NCBI RefSeq assembly: GCF_014218275.1
Contig: NZ_AP023213.1
Location: 3,512,001-3,576,000, forward strand
From: Citrifermentans bremense
GTDB lineage: Bacteria; Desulfobacterota; Desulfuromonadia; Geobacterales; Geobacteraceae
Length of the DNA: 64,000 nt
Reading direction: 5' to 3'
Of the stretch, positions 17,116 to 24,394 are shown one piece after another; within the stretch, counting starts at the first letter, position 1; each line of letters begins with the position of its first letter. The notes below the pieces were generated by a model. The model was not told where the DNA came from, did no database searches, and worked only from the letters and a program-made list of their open reading frames with translations. The position numbers and the translations under genes are program-made.

Positions 17116-18450
17116 TCATTGCGGCAGCGTCGAGTGACACTTGTAGCAAAGCTTCTGCTGGTTGGGGTCGAACCTCGTTTCGGGTATCTGGTAGTATCCC
17201 TGCAGCGCCTCGGCCTCGGTGCGCCCCTGTCCGTAGGGCTGGTAGAGCGCCCCCTCTTCGGAATACTTGCCGTTACGTTCGATTTGCGCCGTGTTCGTAT
17301 TCCACCTGGCGCCCCTGTCCCAGGCGCTCGCGTGAGCACGGTGGCAGGAAAGACACATGACCGAAGGTGTGCCGTCCGCGCTGTCCGGCCCCTTGGTCGG
17401 GGTATTCCCCAGGATGCTCTGCATCACGTAATAGCTGCTGGTGCCGATTTCAAATGGAACCAGGGAGATGTACGCTGTGGCTTGTGTTCCCGTCAGGTCG
17501 CCGGTCTTGACGTAACTGTCGTAGTAGGCGGTCATCACGGCATCGAGCGTACCAGTGGAACTTCCGGAGGCGGATCCCGAGGTGGGATGCTGAAAGCCGA
17601 AGCTGCCGTTGTGGATGTTACCGGTATGGCAGTTCCGGCACCAGTCCGACATCCCGGAGCCGTAGGCCACGCGGGTTTGGGAAGTCGCTTCGGAACGGTT
17701 GGCGGTCAACGGCGCCAACGCGACCGGCGGGGGGTACACAAATGCCAGGGAGCCGCCAACCCCCTTGGGGGCGTAGCCTGAGCCGGCCAGCATCCGATAG
17801 GAACCGACCGAAGTCTGACCGTCCGGTGCGGGACTGACATCGAACGAGCCCGAGGACTTAATGGGGCGTCCTTCCGTGGTGACGGTGCCATCCAGGTTAC
17901 GGCGGTACTTGCCATGCGGATCATGGCAACTGATGCATGAAAGCGACTGGGAAGGATAAACCCCTCCGGGCGCGGTAAGGTTGGTACCGTCCGGTTGGTA
18001 TCCGAAATCCAGCGAGACCACGTTGTGGCCATGGCGTTCGCCAGGGCTGGTGTTGAGCGGTGACACCATATCCGGATACCAGGTGAAGGTCTTCTTGAGC
18101 CAGGCGAAGTCACCTCCGGGGCTCAGCTGTTTGGGCGGGGCGCCCGCCAGGATCTCGCCGTCGGGGGTGCTGACGTGGAAGGTAGTCGGGCCGGTGAGGT
18201 TGCTCGCCTGGTGGCATAGAAGACATGTGGAGGTCGCATCGCTTCCCTTGAGCAGTGCCGCACCGCCGGCGCCCACGTTGGTCCCTTCCTTGGAGTTGTG
18301 CATGGTATGGCACCCTTCGCACTCACCTACCCCGCCGGAATGAAACCCTAGAGCCGGGTGGGAAGATATAAGAGCGCCGCAGACCGCACCGAAGAGAAGC
18401 AAGGCGAAAAGTTTGGATATCCTCAAGAGTGACCTCAGGTTGAAAAGCAT
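17116..18450 (-). CDS. OmcS/OmcT-type hexaheme c-type cytochrome
   Basis: 444 residues. Signal peptide ends near PALG-FH, so the mature protein starts FHSGGVGECEGCHTMHNS, almost the OmcS N-terminus. Six haem sites: CEGCH, CLLCH, CISCH, CRNCH, CLSCH, CYKCH. Shared blocks with the upstream omcS homologue include LSPGGDFAWLKKTF, ERHGHNVVSLDFGY, SCHDPHGKYRR, RVAYGSGMSDWC and CLSCHRAHAS. Its place directly downstream of the omcS homologue parallels omcT. I see no convincing ribosome-binding site before the ATG, which would fit low expression relative to omcS, and a terminator lies between the two. The C-terminus (CYKCHSTLPQ) differs from the CNKCHAKD of the others. Confidence 0.85.
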   Translation of the reverse strand: MLFNLRSLLRISKLFALLLFGAVCGALISSHPALGFHSGGVGECEGCHTMHNSKEGTNVGAGGAALLKGSDATSTCLLCHQASNLTGPTTFHVSTPDGEILAGAPPKQLSPGGDFAWLKKTFTWYPDMVSPLNTSPGERHGHNVVSLDFGYQPDGTNLTAPGGVYPSQSLSCISCHDPHGKYRRNLDGTVTTEGRPIKSSGSFDVSPAPDGQTSVGSYRMLAGSGYAPKGVGGSLAFVYPPPVALAPLTANRSEATSQTRVAYGSGMSDWCRNCHTGNIHNGSFGFQHPTSGSASGSSTGTLDAVMTAYYDSYVKTGDLTGTQATAYISLVPFEIGTSSYYVMQSILGNTPTKGPDSADGTPSVMCLSCHRAHASAWDRGARWNTNTAQIERNGKYSEEGALYQPYGQGRTEAEALQGYYQIPETRFDPNQQKLCYKCHSTLPQ

Positions 18451-18888
18451 GGATCAAGCCCCCCACGCAACAGCCTTACGTCTTTTGACGGCATGTCGCC
18501 CCACTGCCTCCGCCATAAGACCAAGGTCACATGAGGGAATGGCGAGATCCCGATCCACGGTGCTACCCCAGCCTCCCCTGCCGTAACCCGGGGAAGTAGC
18601 GATTTTGCTGTTTTTTGCAAGGCAGCGAGGACTGAAAAGAAGGACAAGCTGACCCGGCCGGTCGGCAAAGGTTCAGCACGGCGACCTAGGGGAGCGCTTA
18701 CTTTTTGCAATTAACATTCCATCTGCACAAACAGCCCCCGGTCACCGACGGCCGGACCGGAACCGAGACGCGACGCTATGCTAGCTGCAACGCGCCCCAA
18801 AGTCAAAGGATTATGGTAAAGAAAAGGCAAAAAAAGGGCCGGCATTGAGCCGGCCCTTCATGGCATGACAGAGTGTCAGACTGAAGTA
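18451..18888. other. Long intergenic region between the two tandem OmcS paralogues
   Basis: 438 bases. It holds the omcS terminator at 18834-18858. The remainder, which is the leader of the second gene, is GC-rich with several short inverted repeats; on the minus strand one runs GCCGTC-AAAA-GACG about 60 bases before the start codon. I compared it by eye with c-di-GMP/cGAMP (GEMM), cobalamin and glycine riboswitch signatures and found no match. No credible gene. Confidence 0.5.
18834..18858 (-). terminator. Rho-independent terminator after omcS homologue
   Basis: AAGGGCCGGC (18834-18843) and GCCGGCCCTT (18849-18858) form a perfect 10-bp stem with a 5-nt loop. Read on the minus strand it is followed by a T-rich tail. 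It lies 30 bases after the omcS stop codon, so most transcripts should end here and only read-through reaches the downstream genes. Confidence 0.85.
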
Positions 18889-20208
18889 CTAGTCTTTAGC
18901 GTGGCACTTGTTGCAGTAGTCACGAGCATACGGTCCGAAGAGGGTAGCCGGACGGCCGTTGTAAGCGTTGGTCTGCTGGGTGACGTCGTAGCCGGTGTTG
19001 ATTTTGGCCTCGGTGGTGCTGCTGTCGTATACTGCGGCGTTGGTTGCGTCAGCGACGGTCATGAACTCGTTGCCCAGGTAGTAGCGGGCCATGCTCTCGA
19101 AGCCGGAAGCGTGAGCGCGGTGGCAGGAGAGGCAGAGCACGTTGTTGCTGGTGCTGGCGGCAGCGGGAGCGGCCTGGAACGCCTTCAGTGCGGTGTAGGA
19201 AGCCGGGGTGCGATCGGTCATGCCTACTTCGAACGGTGCCAGGGCGCTGTAGCCATTGGCAGCCGGGGTGCCGGCGATGCCGGAAGAAACGTAGGCATTG
19301 TAGTTACCAGCGATAGCGGCGGTCAGCTTGGCGCCGTTGCCAGCCGGGTGAACCGTGCCGCTCGCACCGGAGGTAAAGGTGCTGTTGTGCATAGCGGTGT
19401 GGCAGTTAGCACACCACTCGGACATGCCCTGACCGTAAGCGACCTTGTCAAACGTACCAGCGATGGTGGTGTTGACGCCGTTGTAGCTGCTCGGAGCGAC
19501 TGCGTCCGGGGACGGGTTGGTGAAGGCGAAGGAGCCAGCGAGGGACTTCGGCTGGTAGCCTGCGCCGGCAAGGAGACGGTACACGCCGACTGCGGAGACG
19601 CCGGTGATCGGGTCTTTGCTGTTGGTGTAGGAACCGGAGTTGAAGATCGGCGCGCCGGTCGTGGCCTGGGAGCCGTCAGCAAGACGACGGTACTTGCCGT
19701 GGGGATCATGGCAGGAGGAGCAGGCCAGATTGCCTGCCGGGTAGGTGCCGCCAGGAGCCGCGGTCAGGACTTTGTCAGCGGTGTAGCCGAAGTCGGTAGC
19801 GATGACGTTGTGGCCGTGGCGATCGCCTTCCCAGGTAGTTGCCTTGCCGCGGATGGAGCCCGTCATGGATTTCTTCAGCCAGGCGAAGTCGCCGCCGGGG
19901 GTCATTTCGACCGGAGCGGAGCTGTTGTTCGGGGTTACACCTGCGGTGGAGATGTGGTAGCCGGTCGGTGCGGTGTCTGCAGACTCATGGCAGTTAAGGC
20001 AGGCGCCGGACTGATCCTGAGCTTTCAGGAGGTACGGGCCGGACTGGTACTGAGTCATACCGGTCACGTTCGCTGCACCTTCGAACGAGTTGTGCATGGA
20101 GTGGCAACCTTCGCACTCGGCGACGCCGCCGGAGTGGAAAGCAAGGGCGCTACCAGCGGTAGCAAGACTGAGGACTGCTGTTGTTGCGAGAATCTTGGTC
20201 AGTTTCAT
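18889..20208 (-). CDS. omcS: OmcS-type hexaheme nanowire cytochrome
   Basis: 439-residue precursor from ATG 20208 with AAGGAG seven bases upstream. Signal peptide ends SALA, so the mature protein starts FHSGGVAECEGCH, the same opening I remember for G. sulfurreducens OmcS, and finishes CNKCHAKD as OmcS does. Six haem sites: CEGCH, CLNCH, CSSCH, CANCH, CLSCH, CNKCH. Long blocks (MTPGGDFAWLKKS, GHNVIATDFGYTADK, AAPGGTYPAG, CHDPHGKYRR, VAYGQGMSEWCANCHT, HPAGNGAKL, CLSCHRAHASGF) follow OmcS closely. Mature length, about 415, is near the OmcS value. OmcS subunits polymerise into extracellular filaments with continuous haem stacking. A sigma-54-type promoter candidate precedes it and its own terminator follows, fitting a highly expressed first gene of a long unit. 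Confidence 0.88.
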   Translation of the reverse strand: MKLTKILATTAVLSLATAGSALAFHSGGVAECEGCHSMHNSFEGAANVTGMTQYQSGPYLLKAQDQSGACLNCHESADTAPTGYHISTAGVTPNNSSAPVEMTPGGDFAWLKKSMTGSIRGKATTWEGDRHGHNVIATDFGYTADKVLTAAPGGTYPAGNLACSSCHDPHGKYRRLADGSQATTGAPIFNSGSYTNSKDPITGVSAVGVYRLLAGAGYQPKSLAGSFAFTNPSPDAVAPSSYNGVNTTIAGTFDKVAYGQGMSEWCANCHTAMHNSTFTSGASGTVHPAGNGAKLTAAIAGNYNAYVSSGIAGTPAANGYSALAPFEVGMTDRTPASYTALKAFQAAPAAASTSNNVLCLSCHRAHASGFESMARYYLGNEFMTVADATNAAVYDSSTTEAKINTGYDVTQQTNAYNGRPATLFGPYARDYCNKCHAKD

Positions 20209-20306
20209 TTTTCTCTCCTTTTTAGTTTGTACTGCCAGTGAGATTTCAACTGCATTACATGGTGCTACTCGAAACTTTGCTGCTTGACCGACTTTGTCAT
20301 CCATAT

Positions 20307-20322
20307 AGCACGTCACATGCCA
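20307..20322 (-). promoter_or_regulatory. Sigma-54 (RpoN) promoter candidate for omcS
   Basis: On the minus strand TGGCATGTGACGTGCT gives GG and GC separated by exactly 10 bases, as in the -24/-12 RpoN consensus TGGCAC-N5-TTGC. It lies about 100 bases before the omcS start codon. The -12 half is imperfect (GTGCT). Confidence 0.5.
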
Positions 20323-20525
20323 AGCGTAAAAAAAAAATGTCTTCCGTTTACTTTCAACTATTTAGCGCAAGGGGGCATTTCATCCTCACGGCCGACCCCG
20401 CGTTTTACCCGTGCTTTGGCCGGAAGCCACCGGCTATTTCGCCGCCCCCCAGCCATACCACCGTCCCGGGCAGCGCCCCATCTGCTGGGACCGCGCCTAC
20501 CGACAACCGCTGCATCCCAAAACAG

Positions 20526-20559
20526 AACAAGCCCCGCCTTTTGCAAGGCGGGGCTTGTT
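20526..20559 (-). terminator. Rho-independent terminator after NHL gene
   Basis: A perfect 15-bp stem, AACAAGCCCCGCCTT (20526-20540) with AAGGCGGGGCTTGTT (20545-20559), and a 4-nt loop. On the minus strand a T-rich tail (TTCTGTTTT) follows. It isolates omcS from the upstream NHL gene. Confidence 0.85.
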
Positions 20560-20588
20560 CGTGTTGAAACGGCTAAAAGTCGGGGATA

Positions 20589-21542
20589 TCAGTCGCCGTA
20601 GCTCAACTGATAGATATTCACGCCCCGACGCCTCATCTGGCTGACATAGACACGGTTGCGCACGGGGTCCACAGTGATCTCGCTGGGTACGATAACATTA
20701 CCGGGCTGGGTGCCGCGGTAACCGAACTCTTTAACGAATTGGAACTCCTTGTTGTAGATCATGATCACAGCGCGCAGTTTGTCGGTAATGAGCAGATTGC
20801 CGTTGCGGTCCGAGGCGATTCCCCCGGGGACGCCGAACTTGCCCGCGGAACTCCCCCTTTTGCCAAAAACAGCCAATTCGCCATCGAGAGTACCGCGGCA
20901 TGCTTTGCCGTACGAGGACGCGACGAAGAGCATGTGTCCGTCGCGGTCGACGGTGAAGCCCCCCAACCCTGCGTCGGGACGGTGATCGTCGGACACACGC
21001 ATCATTGCCCCGAGATCGTAGCCCCTGATGAATTCACCGTCCGCATCCACGACGACGACAAACATACCGCCCTGGTCCACAAGGTAGATCTCACCGTGGC
21101 GCACGATCATGCGGCCGGGGCGAGCTTCGGCGAAATCGGGGGGGACATGCCGCAACGGTACCGAAGAAAGCGGCTCGCCGCGATAATTGCAGGTGACGAT
21201 GCCATAGTCCCCTTTCTTGTTGGTCAGCAGCAGGATGTTCCCACTGTCGTCGAGTGCAGCGTCATACACTCCGCCCAGTTCGCGGTCGTAGTCGACGTGG
21301 AAGGTCAGCATGCCGCTGGGGTTGTAGATATCCAGCCCGCCACTGGTGGAGACGTAGACCTCGCCGCGCGCCTCATCCACGAAAGTCCTGGCGGCGTTGT
21401 ATGGGATGATCCCGTCGAAGTCCGACAGGTTGAAGAGATAGGCGGCGTTGACGTCCGCAGCCAGCGAAGGTGCCGCGCCAAGTAACAGCAGCGACACCGC
21501 CGTCCTTAAGGACCGTGCTAAGCGAGATAGTGTGTAATCCAT
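20589..21542 (-). CDS. Exported NHL/6-bladed beta-propeller protein
   Basis: 317 residues. Signal peptide ends SLAA-D, with MDYTLSRLARSLRTA as the basic n-region. Repeats such as FTVDRDGHMLFVASS, GGIASDRNGNLLITDKLRAVIMIYN and EITVDPVRNRVYVSQ mark a 6-bladed NHL propeller. The opening NAAYLFNLSDFDGIIPYNAARTF is typical of NHL proteins found near Geobacter cytochrome clusters. It has its own promoter (21588-21616) and terminator, so it is a single-gene unit directly upstream of omcS. Function is unknown; partner binding is the likely role. Confidence 0.75.
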   Translation of the reverse strand: MDYTLSRLARSLRTAVSLLLLGAAPSLAADVNAAYLFNLSDFDGIIPYNAARTFVDEARGEVYVSTSGGLDIYNPSGMLTFHVDYDRELGGVYDAALDDSGNILLLTNKKGDYGIVTCNYRGEPLSSVPLRHVPPDFAEARPGRMIVRHGEIYLVDQGGMFVVVVDADGEFIRGYDLGAMMRVSDDHRPDAGLGGFTVDRDGHMLFVASSYGKACRGTLDGELAVFGKRGSSAGKFGVPGGIASDRNGNLLITDKLRAVIMIYNKEFQFVKEFGYRGTQPGNVIVPSEITVDPVRNRVYVSQMRRRGVNIYQLSYGD

Positions 21543-21587
21543 AACCGTTCCCTTCTCAGGTGTAATCTCCGCGCGAACCAGCTGCGG

Positions 21588-21616
21588 AGTCTAAGCCGAC
21601 ATCCTCCCGGTGTCAA
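21588..21616 (-). promoter_or_regulatory. Sigma-70 promoter for NHL gene
   Basis: On the minus strand TTGACA, 17 bases, TAGACT. The -35 is perfect and the -10 matches 4 of 6. It lies about 45 bases before the start codon. Confidence 0.55.
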
Positions 21617-21640
21617 CCACAGAGCTGTCTTAGCCAGCCG

Positions 21641-23566
21641 TTACTTCCTGCCGATCCTCTCCAGCCAATTGCGGGCCGCTACTGTGTCGGGACGGATGGC
21701 GAGAACCCGGTTGAATTCCAGGGCAGCCTCGTCAGGACGCCCCAACCCCGCCAGGGCGACCCCCCTGTTGAAATGGGCCTCCACCGAGGCCGGATCGATG
21801 GCGACGGCACGGTTGAACGAATCGAGCGCCTCCGCCAGGCGTCCCTGTTTCGCGAGCGTCACTCCCAGGTTGATCGCCGTCTGCGAAGAAAGCGGCGCCA
21901 ACTGCCGGGCCGCCTCCTCGTGCTCGAGCGCCTCCTCCGGGCGGCCAGCCTTGGTAAGCTCGGCGGCGAGCGCCAGGTGGACCTCTGGAAGCCTGGGGTC
22001 AATGGCAAGGGCCTGCCTTAACTTGGCAATGGCCTCTTCGCCGCGGCCAAGCCCCGCCAAGGCCTTCCCCATCCCTTCCATAGCGATGGCGCTGTTGGGC
22101 GTAATCTCCAGGGCTTTGTCATAATACATCAGTCCGTCCTGGTACTTCCCCCAGCGGACGCTGAGCGCACCCAGGTTGCTGTAAGCAATGGAGGAGCGAG
22201 GATTGATGCGCAGGGTTTCCTGGAACTGCCGGTAGGCCCCGGCGAGATCCCCCCTCGCATCCAGGGCAATGCCGTAGTTGTTGGTGATGAGGTAGTTGTC
22301 ATGGGTGACCGCGAGGGCACGGCGGCAGATGGCGATGCTGTCCTTCCAGTAGTCCAGTTGCCGGATGCTCACCGTGGTCAGCGCGGTGAGTGACACGGCT
22401 CCGGCTGCGAAAAGAAACGCTCGCTGCACGTGCCACCCTTTAGTCAGGTCGGCGACGAGACAGCAGATGGCGAGGAAAATCCCAATCAATGGGATGTAGG
22501 TGTAGCGGTCCGCCATGGACTGTCCACCAACCTGGATCAAGCCGATCACGGGGAGCAGCGTCACCAGGTACCACAACCAGCCGGTGGCCAGGTACGGGTA
22601 GCGGCGGCGCAGGATAAAAACAACCGCGGTGAGCATCGCAAGCATGAGCGCAGCTGCGACCGGCTGCCACAATGGTACCGACTGCGGGAAGGGGTACAGG
22701 ATTGCGAGCCCCCGGGGCCAGAACATGAGCCCGAGGTACTTCGCGCAGGCGACCAGAGAATTCTCCACGCGCAGATAGACGGGGGCTTTGGCCAGGGTCG
22801 CCATCGCCCCGCCATGTTGCTGTCCGTAGATGGTGATGATGGAGGAGAGCGCGGAGAAAAGGAAAAAGGGGATCTTCTCCTTCACCAGCACGACAAGCGT
22901 TGTAACCCTCGCGGTGCCGACACCTGCCCCGCCCGTTTCCACCTCGGAGAACAGACGGCGAAAGGGCCAGTAATCTAGCAAAAGAAGTACCACGGGAAGG
23001 GTCACCAGCATCGGCTTCGCCATCAGCCCCGCCACGAAGGTGAGCAGGGCGCCTAGGTACGGACGCGGACCCGGTCTTTTCACATAGCTAACCCAAAAAT
23101 GAAGCGACACCAGCATGAGTAGGCAGCTCAGCACGTCCTTGCGCTCGGCAACCCAGGCAACCGACTCCACGTGAAGCGGATGGAGGGCGAAGAGCGCGGC
23201 AACGGAGAAGCCGAGCCAGACACCTCCGACGGCCCGGACCAGGAACAGGAACAAAAGGAGCGCCGCCGCGGCATGGATCGCGACGTTCATCAGATGATGC
23301 CCGGCAGGGTGCAAGCCGAAAAGTTGTACGTCGAGCATGTGGGACAGCCAGGTGAGAGGGTGCCAGTTCGACATGGCGGTAGCGGTGAACGCCCAGGAGA
23401 AGCCGGCGGCGCTGAGTCCTTGCTGGACCACAGGATTCTTCGTGACGTAACCGGGGTCGTCGAAGTTTATGAAATCGTTGCCGGCGGTCTTGGCAAAGAC
23501 CGCGAGGGTGGCGACGACGAGGATAACTGCAAGAAGGATCGTTTTCTTCGCATCGTTTTTCAGCAT
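21641..23566 (-). CDS. TMTC-like multi-spanning membrane protein with TPR tail
   Basis: 641 residues from ATG 23566 (GGAG upstream). The first 430 or so residues hold many membrane helices with the GT-C-type acidic loop FINFDDPGYVTKNP near residue 30 and NWHPLTWLSHML plus HHLMNVAIHAAAALLLF soon after. The C-terminal 200 residues are about six TPR units (GSSLAYSNLGAL-like, AIAMEGMGKALAGLGR, VEAHFNRGVALAGLGRPDEAALEF). This is the architecture of TMTC O-mannosyltransferases and their bacterial homologues, which use polyprenyl-phosphate sugar donors on the periplasmic side. It is the last gene of a four-gene minus-strand unit and has two paralogues in the window (24395, 33041). Glycosyltransferase activity is inferred, not shown. 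Confidence 0.75.
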   Translation of the reverse strand: MLKNDAKKTILLAVILVVATLAVFAKTAGNDFINFDDPGYVTKNPVVQQGLSAAGFSWAFTATAMSNWHPLTWLSHMLDVQLFGLHPAGHHLMNVAIHAAAALLLFLFLVRAVGGVWLGFSVAALFALHPLHVESVAWVAERKDVLSCLLMLVSLHFWVSYVKRPGPRPYLGALLTFVAGLMAKPMLVTLPVVLLLLDYWPFRRLFSEVETGGAGVGTARVTTLVVLVKEKIPFFLFSALSSIITIYGQQHGGAMATLAKAPVYLRVENSLVACAKYLGLMFWPRGLAILYPFPQSVPLWQPVAAALMLAMLTAVVFILRRRYPYLATGWLWYLVTLLPVIGLIQVGGQSMADRYTYIPLIGIFLAICCLVADLTKGWHVQRAFLFAAGAVSLTALTTVSIRQLDYWKDSIAICRRALAVTHDNYLITNNYGIALDARGDLAGAYRQFQETLRINPRSSIAYSNLGALSVRWGKYQDGLMYYDKALEITPNSAIAMEGMGKALAGLGRGEEAIAKLRQALAIDPRLPEVHLALAAELTKAGRPEEALEHEEAARQLAPLSSQTAINLGVTLAKQGRLAEALDSFNRAVAIDPASVEAHFNRGVALAGLGRPDEAALEFNRVLAIRPDTVAARNWLERIGRK

Positions 23567-23579
23567 AGGCGCGTCTCCA

Positions 23580-24377
23580 TCAGGGAGCGAGAGTCCGCTC
23601 GATCCATGGGCGGTAGGGTTTAAGATTCGTGTAAAGGCCGATATCCTCGCAGATGCCGTATTCGAATCGACCGTCGGCTGCACGCTGGACCGCCTGGGAC
23701 TGAACTCCCATGACAAGGTAGCGCTCTTTGCCGGAAGCGTCCGGCGTGGTCTTGAAGAGAGGGCTCCCCGAGTCGCCGCTGCAGGGGCCTGCTCCCACAT
23801 GCTGCAGCTCTATCAAGCGCCCCTCTTTCTTGACGGCGAGTTTCGCCCCGGGCAGCACCAGTTTGCGCAGCACCCCCGGGTCGTTGCGAAGAAACTTCGA
23901 GACCCCGTAGCCGGCGGCTAGGAAGCTGTCTCCTTCGGAAATGCCATAGTCGCTTTCTTCTGCGAACTCCGCCGGGAGGTAACCCGGAGGGGCGGGTTCC
24001 GCGAGTCGCACGATGGCGATGTCGAAGTTACTCTGCTCCCGGTTCAGTTCGGGGACGTACTGCTCAGGCACCTTGATTGAGGAAACGTGCAGGACGCGGC
24101 CGCCGTGTCCGGGCAACAGGTTTGTGCCGAAAACAGCAAGGTACTTCTCGGGGTCACGGGAACCGTCGAAGCAGTGGGCGGCGGTGAGGACCGCATCCTT
24201 GCGCACGAGGATACCGGTACAGACCGCATCGGCGGCAGGGTTGACTATGCCGACCAGGCTTTTCCGGAAGGGCTCGTCGCTGCCGACGAGAGTCCCCCCT
24301 ACTATGGCGTGGCAGGCACCCGGCCGGATGACGGCCAGTGTCGCCAGTGATGCTATGAGGATCGCCGCACGCTTCAT
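23580..24377 (-). CDS. Exported chymotrypsin-fold (S1A) serine protease
   Basis: 265 residues from ATG 24377; a GTG nine bases upstream is an alternative. Signal peptide to about residue 24, immediately followed by IVGGT, the classical S1A mature N-terminus, so the signal cut may itself activate the enzyme. Catalytic triad visible: TAAHC (H68), DIAIVRL (D119), GDSGSP (S203). The position equivalent to trypsin Asp189 is glycine (VGAGPCSGDSG), so trypsin-like Arg/Lys preference is unlikely. It sits between two TMTC-like genes with gaps of 13 and 17 bases, suggesting one operon. Chymotrypsin-fold secreted proteases are not routine in this group of bacteria. The substrate is unknown; an exported protein of the neighbourhood is plausible. 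Confidence 0.88.
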   Translation of the reverse strand: MKRAAILIASLATLAVIRPGACHAIVGGTLVGSDEPFRKSLVGIVNPAADAVCTGILVRKDAVLTAAHCFDGSRDPEKYLAVFGTNLLPGHGGRVLHVSSIKVPEQYVPELNREQSNFDIAIVRLAEPAPPGYLPAEFAEESDYGISEGDSFLAAGYGVSKFLRNDPGVLRKLVLPGAKLAVKKEGRLIELQHVGAGPCSGDSGSPLFKTTPDASGKERYLVMGVQSQAVQRAADGRFEYGICEDIGLYTNLKPYRPWIERTLAP

Positions 24378-24394
24378 GTGCTCCACTTTGCTGC

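Larger units (their letters stand above)
20209..20588. other. Intergenic region upstream of omcS homologue
   Basis: 380 bases between the NHL gene and the omcS homologue. It contains the terminator of the NHL gene (20526-20559) and a sigma-54-type promoter candidate (20307-20322), leaving a 5' leader of about 90 bases on omcS. Nothing gene-like is supported. Confidence 0.55.

Noticed and set aside
18435-18710. 91-codon open frame upstream of the second OmcS paralogue
   Set aside because: No ribosome-binding site, no recognisable feature, and it overlaps the start of the cytochrome gene.
18451-18833. Possible GEMM (c-di-GMP/cGAMP) riboswitch before the second OmcS paralogue
   Set aside because: On the correct strand I could not find the conserved core (GGTCACGCACAGGGCAAACC-like and the tetraloop-receptor half). 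ACGCAACAGCC occurs only on the opposite strand.
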